Shown: positions 44,381 to 53,352 of the stretch, in pieces
Layout: every line of letters begins with the position of its first letter
Position numbering within the stretch: the first letter of the stretch is position 1
Origin: Paractinoplanes rishiriensis
GTDB taxonomy: Bacteria > Actinomycetota > Actinomycetes > Mycobacteriales > Micromonosporaceae
DNA length: 64,000 nucleotides
Direction of reading: 5' to 3'
Assembly: GCF_016862375.1 (NCBI RefSeq)
Contig: NZ_BOMV01000005.1
Coordinates: 62,001 to 126,000, forward strand
Notes under the pieces: generated by a model
What the model was told of the DNA's origin: nothing
Databases searched by the model: none
What the model saw: the letters and a program-made list of their open reading frames with translations, nothing else
Translations under genes and position numbers: made by a program

Positions 44381-45946
44381 TTATCCCACCACGGTCAGGC
44401 CGTGCAGCTGGGTGCGGTTGCGGCCGCGGTGCTTCGCCTCGTACATGGCTTCATCGGCCTGGCGCAGCAGCCCGTCCACGTCGTCAGCCGCGCTCGTGCC
44501 GGAAACCCCGGCGCTCATCGTCACGGTGACCGCCTCGCCGCCCAGTTCGATCGTGCTGGCAGCCAGTTGCTCGCGCAGCGCATCGATCCGGGACCAGGCC
44601 GTTTCCGGGGTCACCCCGCGGAACACCACCACGAACTCCTCGCCGCCGTACCGCGCCACCAGGTCGTCGTCGCGCACCGCCGCCGCCAGCATCTGGGCCG
44701 TGTGCACCAGCGCCGCGTCGCCGCCGGCATGCCCGTACGCGTCATTGATGCTCTTGAAGTGATCGAGGTCGATGACCGCGAGACTGATCACGGCGCGCTC
44801 GGCGGCCAGGGTCGTCAGCCGCTCCATCAGGTGCCGCCGGTTGGGCAGCCCGGTCAGCGCGTCCCGGCGGGCCTGCTCGGCGAGGTTGGCCTGGAGCAGC
44901 TTGATCGTCTCGAGCTGCTCCCGCAGCTGCCCGGCGTCCTCCTCGGCCTTGCGGCGCCGCTGGTTCGACTCGGTCAGGTCGCGGCCGACCAGCACCCAGC
45001 CCAGGAAGATGCCGCGGCCGTCGTGCACCGGGTTGATCTGGAGGTGCAGGTCGACCAGCGTCTGCTCGGTGGCGTGCCGGCGGTCCAGGTCGAGCTCGCC
45101 CAGTTCGGTGACGCCCAGCCCGGTGACGTCGTCCGCCGTCCGGCCCAGCAGGACGAGCGCGGCCGGATTCGCCTCGATGATGTGCCCGTCCGGGTCGGCC
45201 ACCAGCACCGCGTCGCTGATCGTGCTGAAGATCGTCCGGTGCGCCACCGGCATCTGCCGCGACATCCGCCCGATCCACGCCACATGCACGTAGACCATCG
45301 ACAGCGCCTGCCCGATCGGGATGACGTCGAGCCCGTGCAGCGGCAGCGCGGAGCCGATAAAAGCAACAACCATCGGGATCAGGTACGTGATGAGCACCCG
45401 GTTGCAGAGCCGGCGCTGCTCGGCCGACGTGGCCCGCCGCCGCAGCACGAAGACCCGGATCGCGCTTCCGACCAGCAGCACCTGGATGATCCCGACACAG
45501 GCCCACGACAACGGCCCGGGTGTCGCGATCAAAATCCCCATTTCCGGTACGGAACGGACCGCGCTCACGATCAACTCGCGCCCGGCCGGCAGGCACGCGG
45601 CCACGGCCATGACCACGGGCGTGACCCCGAGCAGGGCCGCGGCCCGGTGCGACAGCCGCCACCCCCGATCGGAGTGCACCAGCGACATGCACACCACGCC
45701 GGCCGAGATCACCGGCAGGATCACCGTCTGCGCGACGACCAGCCCGGCGAACGCACCAGGCGCTCCGGTCAACAACTGGCACAGGCTCAGCAGATTGCTG
45801 ACCGCGATGGCACCGCCGACAAACGCGATGACCCGGAACGCCGCCGACCGCTGCCGCCGCCGCCAGTCCACGGCAGCCATGACTGCGGTACCAGCAGCCG
45901 CCACCCCATAGGCAACAGCAAGCAACGTCACCACCATCACAACCAC
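44381..45946 (-). CDS. membrane diguanylate cyclase (7TM-PAS-GGDEF)
   Basis: 521 residues. About seven membrane helices (~1-225) are followed by a PAS domain (~235-350, F-S-T-I-S-D-A-V-L-V-A-D-P-D-G-H-I-I-E-A-N), a short coiled coil, and a GGDEF domain (~365-515) with active-site R-Y-G-G-E-E-F and the D-x-D-H-F-K-S-I-N-D nucleotide region. It makes cyclic di-GMP from two GTP. The inhibitory R-x-x-D site is not evident directly before G-G-E-E-F. There is no EAL domain. It is encoded immediately upstream of the AraC/SRPBCC pair on the same strand. Confidence 0.93.
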   Translation of the reverse strand: MVVMVVTLLAVAYGVAAAGTAVMAAVDWRRRQRSAAFRVIAFVGGAIAVSNLLSLCQLLTGAPGAFAGLVVAQTVILPVISAGVVCMSLVHSDRGWRLSHRAAALLGVTPVVMAVAACLPAGRELIVSAVRSVPEMGILIATPGPLSWACVGIIQVLLVGSAIRVFVLRRRATSAEQRRLCNRVLITYLIPMVVAFIGSALPLHGLDVIPIGQALSMVYVHVAWIGRMSRQMPVAHRTIFSTISDAVLVADPDGHIIEANPAALVLLGRTADDVTGLGVTELGELDLDRRHATEQTLVDLHLQINPVHDGRGIFLGWVLVGRDLTESNQRRRKAEEDAGQLREQLETIKLLQANLAEQARRDALTGLPNRRHLMERLTTLAAERAVISLAVIDLDHFKSINDAYGHAGGDAALVHTAQMLAAAVRDDDLVARYGGEEFVVVFRGVTPETAWSRIDALREQLAASTIELGGEAVTVTMSAGVSGTSAADDVDGLLRQADEAMYEAKHRGRNRTQLHGLTVVG

Positions 45947-46219
45947 CCCTCAGCCACCGGTCAACGGACTTCGCCGCCGACCATTCGGCCCGCCCACGAC
46001 CGAGTTGAGTGGCGCCCCGACATCCCGCGTTGCCGATTGGGTTGCGGGCGGAGCGGTTACGCGGTCTTGGGTCCGGGCCGTCCGGCGATGTCGGCTCCGA
46101 GTGGGAATCACCCGCGACGGCTTCGCCCCGGACGTCCGCGCGCGCAAGGGACCGGCGTACAGTAGCGGGATTCAACTTTCCAGCGGCATCCCGAGCGACC
46201 GACACGTGAGGAGCGCCCC

Positions 46220-46873
46220 ATGCCGCTGACGCCGGCCGACATCCACAACACGACCTTCGGCAAATCGGCCCTGACCAGGCGCGGTTACGACACGGAGCAG
46301 GTCGACGCCCTCCTGGACGACGTCACCCAGGAGATGATCCAGCTGCTGGAGGAAAATGACGATCTGCGCCGCCGCGCCGATCTCGCCCAGGCCGCCGGCG
46401 TCGGGGCAGCTCCCGGCCGTCCCGACCGGGCCGAGCTCACCGCCGTCACCGGCGAGCTGGAACGCGCCCGGCGCGCCCGCGACCTGGCCGAGCAGAACGC
46501 CCGCATCCTGCAGAGCCGCCTCGCCGACGCCCGTCGGGCCGCCACCGTCGAGGCGGCCGGCGACCGGAGCGACCACCCCGACGGCGTCCTGACCATGGCG
46601 CACCGCGCCGCAGACGACTATCTGCAGCGTGCCCACCAGGAATCCGGTCAACTGCTCGCTGACGCGCGGTCGCGGTCCGAGCGGATTGCCGAGGACGCGT
46701 GGACGGCAGCCCACGGCATCGAGACCGACTCGCAGCAACGCAACAGCCGCGCGGCATCCGAGTTGCGCGACCGGCACACCGCGGTACTGGATGAGATCGA
46801 CGCGCTGAGCGGCCTCGCCGAAACCTATCGGGCGCTGCTGAAAGACCAGGTGCGCCGCCAGGCGCAGCTTTGA
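46220..46873 (+). CDS. DivIVA-domain coiled-coil protein
   Basis: 217 residues. The N-terminal DivIVA domain (1-~45: L-T-P-A-D-I-H-N-T-T-F-G then R-G-Y-D-T-E-Q-V-D-A-L-L-D) is followed by coiled coils to the C-terminus. DivIVA/Wag31-type proteins sense negative membrane curvature and organise tip growth and septa. This one is shorter and more divergent than canonical Wag31, and no ftsZ/ylm cluster is adjacent, so it is a paralogue rather than the cell-division DivIVA. RBS GAGGAGCG lies just upstream of the ATG. Confidence 0.85.
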   Translation: MPLTPADIHNTTFGKSALTRRGYDTEQVDALLDDVTQEMIQLLEENDDLRRRADLAQAAGVGAAPGRPDRAELTAVTGELERARRARDLAEQNARILQSRLADARRAATVEAAGDRSDHPDGVLTMAHRAADDYLQRAHQESGQLLADARSRSERIAEDAWTAAHGIETDSQQRNSRAASELRDRHTAVLDEIDALSGLAETYRALLKDQVRRQAQL

Positions 46874-46921
46874 CGGCCGCCGCGCAGCGGGGCCGGGGCA
46901 CACGGCATAGGGTGGTATGTC

Positions 46922-47716
46922 ATGACTGTCGATCCGGTCGCGGCGCGGCGCGGCGCCATGCCCCGGGGTGCGGAACGGTTCCTGGACCGCCGTTCGCTGG
47001 CCACCGACCACCCCCGGCTGGCGGCCCTGCTGCGGCCGGGCGACGCCGTGCTCGACGTGGGCTGCGGCACCGGCGCCATCACCCGCGGCATGGCCGAACG
47101 GGTCGGGCCGGACGGCTCGGTGCTGGGCATCGACATCTCGGCCGACCTGGTCGCCCGGGCCATGGCGGCCGGCGTCGCGGCGAACCTCAGCTACGCGCGG
47201 GCCGACATCCACGACCACCCGTGGCCGGGACGCTTCGACGTGGCGAACGCCGCGCGGCTGCTGCAATGGCTGGCCGATCCGGCGGCCGCGATGGCCGCGA
47301 TGGTCGGCGCGGTCCGGCCCGGCGGCCGGGTGGTGGTGCTCGACTACGACCACACCGCGCTGACCTGGGAGCCGACGCCGCCGCCCGCGATGCTCCGCTG
47401 GTATGACGCGTTCCTGGCCTGGCGGGCCGAGGCCGGCATGGACAACGCGATCGGCCGCCGGCTCGGCGAACTCTTCGACGCGGCGGGCCTGGTCGACGTC
47501 GTCGTGACGGCCGAGCCGGAGACCGCGACGGCACCGCCCCGGATCCATCTGTGGGGCGACGTGATCGAGACCCGCGGGCATCAGATGGTCGCCGACGGCG
47601 TGATCACCGAGGCCCGGCGGGCGGCCGCCGGCGCCGCGTTCCAGGTCTGGCTCGCCGGACCCGAGCATGTCCAGATGCTTCAGCTGTACGCCGCGGTCGG
47701 CACCCGGCCCGGCTGA
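46922..47716 (+). CDS. class I SAM-dependent methyltransferase
   Basis: 264 residues. Motif I is V-L-D-V-G-C-G-T-G-A-I-T-R-G-M-A (~41-56), with the acidic G-I-D-I-S after strand 2 and A-R-A-D-I-H-D-H-P in motif II. The protein is a generic UbiE/Menaquinone-type small-molecule methyltransferase by pattern. No substrate is implied by the neighbours. It follows the DivIVA gene by 48 bp on the same strand. Confidence 0.88.
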   Translation: MTVDPVAARRGAMPRGAERFLDRRSLATDHPRLAALLRPGDAVLDVGCGTGAITRGMAERVGPDGSVLGIDISADLVARAMAAGVAANLSYARADIHDHPWPGRFDVANAARLLQWLADPAAAMAAMVGAVRPGGRVVVLDYDHTALTWEPTPPPAMLRWYDAFLAWRAEAGMDNAIGRRLGELFDAAGLVDVVVTAEPETATAPPRIHLWGDVIETRGHQMVADGVITEARRAAAGAAFQVWLAGPEHVQMLQLYAAVGTRPG

Positions 47717-47729
47717 CGGCACGCCGGGC
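47707..47729. terminator. weak hairpin between convergent genes
   Basis: GCCCGGC (47707-47713) pairs with GCCGGGC (47723-47729) around a 9-base loop that contains the methyltransferase stop codon. It is a candidate bidirectional terminator without a T-run. Confidence 0.4.
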
Positions 47730-47740
47730 TGGAGAAGGGG

Positions 47741-48367
47741 CTAGAGCAGGCCCCGCCGGTGTGCGGCCGAGACCGCAGACGCGCGGTCGGGCACCTCCAG
47801 CTTGGCGTAGATGTGCAGCAGGTGGGTCTTGACCGTGGCCTCGCTGATATAGAGCGCGGCCGCCGCCTCCCGGTTGGTGCGGCCCTGCGCGACCAGGGCC
47901 AGGACCTCGCGTTCCCGCGCGCTCAGCCGGGTGTCGGCCGGCGCCTGCGGACGGACCCGGGCCAGCAGCACCGCGGCCACCGACGGCGACAGCACGCTCT
48001 CGCCGCGCGCGGCAGCCCGGACCGCCCGGCAGAGCTCGTCGCGCGGCGCGTCCTTGAGCAGGTAGCCGATCGCGCCCGCCTCCACCGCCGGCAGCACGTC
48101 CGAGTCGGTGTCGTGGGTGGTGAGCACCAGCACGCGGACCGTCGGCACCCGTTCCAGCAGCAACCGGATCAGCGTGCCGCCGCTCGGCTCGGGCATCCGC
48201 AGATCGGTGAGCACGACGTCCGGGCGTACCGCCTCGACCACGGCGAGCGCCTCCAGGCCGCCGCCGGCCTCACCGACGATGGCGAAGTCGGGCTGGGTGC
48301 CGAGCATCCCGCGCAGGCCGTCGCGCACCACCGGGTGGTCGTCCACCAGCACCAGCCGCAGCGTCAT
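47741..48367 (-). CDS. NarL/LuxR-family response regulator
   Basis: 208 residues: receiver with D9-D10, phospho-acceptor Asp55 (V-V-L-T-D-L-R-M-P) and K in Y-L-L-K-D, then a LuxR helix-turn-helix (~145-205: L-S-A-R-E-R-E-V-L-A-L-V-A-Q-G-R-T-N-R-E-A-A). The ATG at 48367 overlaps the kinase stop as ATGA, so it is translationally coupled to the kinase. The frame is open upstream of this ATG but reads through the kinase gene in another frame and is not coding. Confidence 0.95.
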   Translation of the reverse strand: MTLRLVLVDDHPVVRDGLRGMLGTQPDFAIVGEAGGGLEALAVVEAVRPDVVLTDLRMPEPSGGTLIRLLLERVPTVRVLVLTTHDTDSDVLPAVEAGAIGYLLKDAPRDELCRAVRAAARGESVLSPSVAAVLLARVRPQAPADTRLSAREREVLALVAQGRTNREAAAALYISEATVKTHLLHIYAKLEVPDRASAVSAAHRRGLL

Positions 48368-49536
48368 CGGGCCACCCCGATCACCGGGACAGTGACGTTG
48401 ACCGCGGTGCCGGCGCCCGGCTGGGACTCGATCTCGACCGACCCGGACAGCGAGCCGACCCGCTGCCGCAGCGCGATCAGGCCGAACCCGCCGGCCGCCG
48501 CGTCGTCGAAGCCGGCGCCGTCGTCCCGGACGTCCAGTGCCACCACGTCGGCCATGTAGGACAGCGTGACATCCACCCGCCCGGCCCGCGCGTGCCGGCC
48601 GACGTTCGCCAGCGCCTCCTGGGCCGCCCGCAGCAGGGTCACCTCGACCTCGGCGTGCACCGGCAGCGGCGTACCGGTCACCGTGAAATGGGCGGGCACC
48701 TCGTGCTGCCTGCTCCAGCCGGCGACGGCCTGCCGGATCGCGTCGCCGAGCCGGGCACCCTCCAGCGGTCCGGGCCGCAGCGCGTCGATCGACCGGCGCA
48801 CCTCGGCGAGGCTGGTGCGGGCCAGGTCGCGGGCCGTGTCGAGCCGGCGAGCCTGCGGCGGCGGCAACTCGCCGACCGCCTCCAACTGGGTGACGATGCC
48901 GGTCAGCCCCTGCGCCACGGTGTCGTGGATCTCGCGCGCCAGGCGGGCCCGCTCCTCGGCGACGCCCGTCTCCCGGGCCCGCAGCACCAGTTCCGCCTGC
49001 AGCCGGGCGACCTCGCTGTTGAGCTCGCGCCGCCGGATCGCTTCCTTCTCCATCGAGCGGATCATCCCGCCGATCAGGCAGGCCAGCGGCGTGGCCAGCC
49101 CGAAGGCGATCAGCACCGAGTCGCGATCCCCGTCGATCAGCAGCAGCCCCGGCACGTTCGCGGCCGCCACCCCGAGGTAGGCGAGCCATCCCGGCAGCGC
49201 CACGAAGGCGAGCACGTAGCAGGCCGGCACGAACAGCTGGAACGCCTCGCTGCGCAGCAACAGCAGGGAGAAGAAGCCGAGCACGCCCACGTAGTACAGG
49301 AGCATCGTCCAGGTCCGGCGCTCCCACCAGTCCGGGTGGTTGAGCACGAACCACCAGTGCCACACCGCGAGCCCGCCGGCGATCGCGAGGGTGACGAGGT
49401 GCTGCCGCCCGTCACCCTCCCCGGTGGCCAGGGCCAGACCAAAGGCAACCACCAGGAGGCCGTACGGCGACAGCGCCCACGCCAGGTTCCACCGGTGTTC
49501 CCGCTGCCGGCCCAGCCGTTCCTCCACCGACGTCAC
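48364..49536 (-). CDS. sensor histidine kinase, HisKA_3 (NarX/DesK-like)
   Basis: 390 residues from GTG 49536. About five membrane helices (~20-165) are followed by a coiled coil and HisKA_3 dimerisation domain with the phospho-acceptor in A-R-L-A-R-E-I-H-D-T-V-A-Q-G-L. The HATPase has E-A-L-A-N-V-G-R-H-A and a G-A-G-F-D-D-A-A-A-G-G-F-G-L loop. The start is supported by GGGGAGA and overlaps the DUF418 stop as GTGA; the end overlaps the response regulator start. Polytopic kinases of this group often sense membrane state. The coupled DUF418 protein is a possible sensor partner. Confidence 0.93.
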   Translation of the reverse strand: MTSVEERLGRQREHRWNLAWALSPYGLLVVAFGLALATGEGDGRQHLVTLAIAGGLAVWHWWFVLNHPDWWERRTWTMLLYYVGVLGFFSLLLLRSEAFQLFVPACYVLAFVALPGWLAYLGVAAANVPGLLLIDGDRDSVLIAFGLATPLACLIGGMIRSMEKEAIRRRELNSEVARLQAELVLRARETGVAEERARLAREIHDTVAQGLTGIVTQLEAVGELPPPQARRLDTARDLARTSLAEVRRSIDALRPGPLEGARLGDAIRQAVAGWSRQHEVPAHFTVTGTPLPVHAEVEVTLLRAAQEALANVGRHARAGRVDVTLSYMADVVALDVRDDGAGFDDAAAGGFGLIALRQRVGSLSGSVEIESQPGAGTAVNVTVPVIGVAR

Positions 49537-50702
49537 GCCGACATTCTCCCCGTTCGGTAGGTCAGCCGGCGCAGCACGACCTCGGCGGGCCCGCGCCGCC
49601 CGGATCGCCGCAGCAGGTCGCACAGCAGCACCGAGGCCAGCCAGGTGGCCAGCGCGATCGCGGTGATCCCGGCGGTGCCGAGCCGCGCCCCCAGTCCCAG
49701 CGTGAAGGGCAGGAACAACACCACGAAAACCACCGACTGGAAGAGGTACGAGCTGAGCGACCGCTGCCCGCAGGCGACGAGCGCCCGGACCACCGGCCCT
49801 CGCCGTTCACCCACCCGGACGGCGAGCAGCCCGATCAGCGCCGCGTACCCCAGACCGCCCGCGACCCCGGTGACCGCGTGCAGCGCCGAGATGCTCCAGA
49901 GCACCAGTGTCGACGACGGCGCCCAGAAGTGCCCGGCCGCGAGCGCCACCGGCAACCCGCCGGCCGCCGCCAGCCCCAGCCCGCCGATCGCCGTGCGGAC
50001 CAGCAGCGGCCGGTGCGCGGCCGGGTCGGTGAGGATGCCGCGCCGGGCCGCCCACGTGCCGACCAGGACCGCACTGCCCACGCCGAGCACCCCGGCCGGC
50101 GTCATCAGCCACTCGGACGGCCGCAGCATCATCGCCGCGAGCGGATCGGCGGTCTCGAACGACCAGAAGAACGACCGCTCCCCGGTCGACGGCATCATGT
50201 ACGCCGCACCCTGGACGGCCGCCACCACGGCCAGCCACAGTGCCGCGGCGACGAGCAGTTTCCGGTCGGAGACCCCGGTGAGCCCGACCAGGATGAGCCC
50301 GGCCACCCCGTATAGCCCCAGAATGTCTCCCGGGAAGAGCAGCACGGCGTGCACCAGCCCGAACGCGATGAGCCATCGACTCCGCCGCCGGAGCAGCCGC
50401 TTGGCCGCCGCGCCGGCCCCGTGCCGCTGGAAGATCTGCACCGTCCCGTATGCGAACAGGGCGGCGAACATCGGATACGCCCGCCCGTCCACCAGCGTCA
50501 CCGTGACCACGCCGACCATCCGGTCGAGCAGCCCGGCCTCGACGATGTGCTGCCGCACCCCGTACGGCCGCCCGTAGAGATAGACCACCGAGTTGGCCAC
50601 CGCGATGAGCGCCAACATGAGCCCCCGGGCCAGATCCGGCGCCAGCACCCGCTCGCGCACCCCGACCGGCCCTGCCACCACTGTTGCTTCCCTGACTGCC
50701 AT
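49533..50702 (-). CDS. DUF418 multi-pass membrane protein
   Basis: 389 residues with about nine membrane helices. The N-terminal R-V-L-A-P-D-L-A-R-G-L-M-L resembles the acyltransferase-3/DUF418 opening, and the C-terminal ~160 residues carry the DUF418 pattern (G-Q-R-S-L-S-S-Y-L-F-Q-S). DUF418 proteins are thought to act in envelope or small-molecule export, but no reaction is known. ATG 50702 is preferred over a start 18 codons earlier. It is first in a three-gene operon with the kinase and regulator, all linked by 4-bp start/stop overlaps. Confidence 0.88.
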   Translation of the reverse strand: MAVREATVVAGPVGVRERVLAPDLARGLMLALIAVANSVVYLYGRPYGVRQHIVEAGLLDRMVGVVTVTLVDGRAYPMFAALFAYGTVQIFQRHGAGAAAKRLLRRRSRWLIAFGLVHAVLLFPGDILGLYGVAGLILVGLTGVSDRKLLVAAALWLAVVAAVQGAAYMMPSTGERSFFWSFETADPLAAMMLRPSEWLMTPAGVLGVGSAVLVGTWAARRGILTDPAAHRPLLVRTAIGGLGLAAAGGLPVALAAGHFWAPSSTLVLWSISALHAVTGVAGGLGYAALIGLLAVRVGERRGPVVRALVACGQRSLSSYLFQSVVFVVLFLPFTLGLGARLGTAGITAIALATWLASVLLCDLLRRSGRRGPAEVVLRRLTYRTGRMSA

Positions 50703-50931
50703 GCTCAGAGCCTGCCGCCGCACACCCACCCGCCGGATCGACCGATCCACCGGCACGGCGGTTCCACCGCCCCTCCGCCCCCATCAACCGATCGATGGAT
50801 GGTGCACCCTGTCCTCCGGTGGCACCGGCCCGGGTCGCGGAACCCGCCGCTGTCCCACCCTTCGAGGATGAGGGCGGCCCGTTCCGCACGACATAGCCTG
50901 GCTGCTGCCGCCGCGCGCCTGGGAGTCATCG

Positions 50932-51924
50932 ATGGGACCTCTCGACACCGACGTCACGCCGTACGTCTCGACCGGGCACCTGCCCTCGCCGGAGCAGGTC
51001 CGGCGCTCGATAGACGAGGCGTACCAGCGCTACCGCACCGATACCGGCGGCGAGTGCTCCCGGGTCTATCCCGCGCTGGCCCGGGTCCCGGCCGACCTGT
51101 TCGGCATCTGCACGGTGGGCACCCGCGGCGGCCGGTACGCGGTCGGTGACGCCGACCACGGGTTCACCGTCATGAGCGTCGCGAAGCCGTTCGTGTTCGC
51201 CCTGGTCTGCCAGGTGCTCGGCGCCGAAACGATGCGCCGGCGGATGGGCGTCAACGCCACCGGCCTGCCGTTCAACTCGCTCGCGGCGGTCGAGCGCGGC
51301 CCGGACGGCCGGACCAACCCGATGGTGAACCCGGGCGCGATCGTCACCGCCAGCCTCGCCCCGGGCGACACGGCCGCGGGCAAGTGGCAGTTCCTCGGCG
51401 ACGGGCTGTCCCGGTTCGCCGGACGGGGATTGCCGCTCGACGACGAGGTGTACGCCTCCGCGTCGGCCACCAACCACCGCAACCGGGCCCTCGCCGACCT
51501 GCTGCAGACGTACCGCCTCCTCGGTTGTGATCCGGTCGAGGCGGTCGACCTCTACACCCGGCAGAGCTGCCTGCGGGTCACCGCGACCGATCTCGCCGTG
51601 ATGGGAGCCACCCTGGCCAACGGCGGCGTCAACCCGTGCACCCGGGAACGCGTGGTGGACAGCGAGGTCTGCCATTTCGCCCTGGCGGTCATGGCCACCG
51701 CCGGCCTGTACGAGACCTCCGGCGACTGGCTGTACGACGTCGGCGCACCCGGCAAGAGCGGCATCGGCGGCGGCATCATCGTGGTCGCGCCCGGCAAGGG
51801 TGCGCTGGCCACCTTCGCGCCGCCACTCGACGGGTACGGCAACAGCGTCAAGGGGCAGTTGGCAGCCCGGTACCTCGCCCGCCGGCTGGGGTTGACCCTG
51901 TTCGCCTCCGGGCCGGAAAGCTGA
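50932..51924 (+). CDS. glsA: glutaminase A
   Basis: 330 residues; hydrolyses L-glutamine to glutamate and ammonia in the cytosol. The family signature is present: S-V-A-K-P-F with nucleophile Ser82 and Lys85, the substrate-binding P-F-N-S, N-P-M-V-N-P-G-A-I, and the late G-A-P-G-K-S-G-I-G-G-G-I. Length fits (about 310-330). The ATG follows GGGAG. The antiporter begins 5 bp after the stop, so the two are probably co-transcribed, a pairing reminiscent of glutaminase-linked acid resistance (inference). Confidence 0.95.
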   Translation: MGPLDTDVTPYVSTGHLPSPEQVRRSIDEAYQRYRTDTGGECSRVYPALARVPADLFGICTVGTRGGRYAVGDADHGFTVMSVAKPFVFALVCQVLGAETMRRRMGVNATGLPFNSLAAVERGPDGRTNPMVNPGAIVTASLAPGDTAAGKWQFLGDGLSRFAGRGLPLDDEVYASASATNHRNRALADLLQTYRLLGCDPVEAVDLYTRQSCLRVTATDLAVMGATLANGGVNPCTRERVVDSEVCHFALAVMATAGLYETSGDWLYDVGAPGKSGIGGGIIVVAPGKGALATFAPPLDGYGNSVKGQLAARYLARRLGLTLFASGPES

Positions 51925-51929
51925 GGTAG

Positions 51930-53201
51930 ATGGGCGCCGAGGCGGTCGCTCTGGTCGCGTTGACCGTATTCGGCTGGGGGTTGTTCTCGGCCCGCCTCGG
52001 TCGCGCCGACCTGAGCGCGCCGATCGTCTTCGTCGCCGCCGGGCTGGTGCTCGGCGAGGGGCTCCACCTCATCGCGTTCGGCATCACACCGGAGGCCATC
52101 AAGCCCCTCGCCGAGCTGACCCTCGTGTGGGTGCTGTTCGCCGACGCGTCCCGGGTGGGTCTGCGGGAACTGCGGGCCGACGCCGGCCTGTACGCGCGCC
52201 TGCTCGGGGTGGGGCTCCCGCTCACCATCGCCGCCGGGGCGGTCCTCGCGCTGTGGCTGGTCGACGGCACCGGATTCTGGCTGGCCTTGCTGGTCGGCGC
52301 CGCGCTGGCGCCGACCGACGCGGCGCTGGGCGCCTCGGTGATGACCAACCCCGCGGTGCCGGAACGGATCCGGCGGGTGCTGAACGTGGAGAGCGGGCTC
52401 AACGACGGTATCGCCACCCCGGTGGTGATGGTCGCGATTGCCGGCGCGCTCGCCGCCGAGGGCGTTCCGGGGCACGGCGTGAGCGCCGCGCTCGCCGACC
52501 TGGCGATCGGCTTGGCGGCGGGCATCGTGGCCGGCGCGGTAGGTGGGTACGCCATGCGGATCGCCCGCCGCCGGGTCTGGGCCTCGGAGGATTTCGCCGG
52601 ACCGGCCGTTCTCGCCCTGACCCTGGTCGCCTACGCCGGCGCGCTCTGGCTGGACGGCAACGGCTTCGTCGCCGCGTTCGTCGCCGGTCTGGCGTTCGGC
52701 CACGTCGCCCGCCGCACCGAGGCCAGGGAGATCTACTACGTCGAGCAGACCGCCGGGCTCATGTCGCTGCTGACCTGGCTGATCTTCGGTGCGGTCGCCG
52801 TCCCGATCGTCCTCGACCGCGCCGACTGGCGAACCCTCCTCTACGCCGTGCTGAGCCTCACCGTGGTCCGGATGCTCCCCGTCACACTCGCCCTGCTCGG
52901 CACCCGGCTACCCGCGCCGACCGTGGCCTTCGTCGGCTGGTTCGGCCCGCGCGGCCTGGCCTCGGTCATCTTCGCGGTGATCGCGCTGGAGGAGTTGTCC
53001 GGCGAGGCCGGCCGCGCGGTCGCGATCATCGGGATGACCGTCCTGCTCAGCGTCCTGGCGCACGGCCTGAGCGCGAAGCCGCTCGCCGACCGGTACGCGG
53101 CGACCGTCGCCGACCCCGGCCGGCCGCCGGTCCCGCATCTGCCGGTTCGCGGGTTGCTGCCACATCGCTCCGGTTCACCCGGCCGGGATGACCCGCGGTA
53201 A
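51930..53201 (+). CDS. NhaP-type cation:proton antiporter (CPA1)
   Basis: 423 residues with 12-13 membrane helices. Family features include A-L-A-P-T-D-A-A-L-G-A-S (the P-T-D motif), N-V-E-S-G-L-N-D-G-I-A-T-P (the N-D ion-binding pair) and W-F-G-P-R-G-L-A-S-V-I-F near the end. It exchanges Na+ or K+ for protons. GAGGT in the glutaminase stop region serves as the ribosome-binding site. Together with glutaminase it could buffer cytosolic pH. Confidence 0.93.
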   Translation: MGAEAVALVALTVFGWGLFSARLGRADLSAPIVFVAAGLVLGEGLHLIAFGITPEAIKPLAELTLVWVLFADASRVGLRELRADAGLYARLLGVGLPLTIAAGAVLALWLVDGTGFWLALLVGAALAPTDAALGASVMTNPAVPERIRRVLNVESGLNDGIATPVVMVAIAGALAAEGVPGHGVSAALADLAIGLAAGIVAGAVGGYAMRIARRRVWASEDFAGPAVLALTLVAYAGALWLDGNGFVAAFVAGLAFGHVARRTEAREIYYVEQTAGLMSLLTWLIFGAVAVPIVLDRADWRTLLYAVLSLTVVRMLPVTLALLGTRLPAPTVAFVGWFGPRGLASVIFAVIALEELSGEAGRAVAIIGMTVLLSVLAHGLSAKPLADRYAATVADPGRPPVPHLPVRGLLPHRSGSPGRDDPR

Positions 53202-53254
53202 TCCCCGGGCTGGGACTCTGGCCGGGCCGAATTCGCCGCTGGGAAGAGGCTCGC

Positions 53255-53350
53255 ATGAACGGATTGGTGATGTGGGGACTCGTTCTTCCCCTGCTGCTGG
53301 TGGTCGCGGGCGTCGTCGTTCTGCTGCGCAAGCGGAACAGCCGCCGTTGA
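53255..53350 (+). CDS. 31-residue single-pass membrane peptide
   Basis: A short frame with a good ribosome-binding site (GGGAAGAGG, 5 bp before the ATG). It encodes M-N-G-L-V-M-W-G-L, a strongly hydrophobic Leu/Val helix and the basic end L-R-K-R-N-S-R-R, a classic positive-inside membrane anchor. The next gene starts 2 bp after its stop, so the two look translationally linked. Function unknown; it may be a small accessory of the antiporter or of the following lipoprotein. Length alone makes chance possible. Confidence 0.6.
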   Translation: MNGLVMWGLVLPLLLVVAGVVVLLRKRNSRR

Positions 53351-53352
53351 AA

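Noticed and set aside
43436..46165. Plus-strand open frame of 909 codons over the AraC and GGDEF genes
   Set aside because: Antisense to two well-supported genes, no start signal, no family match.
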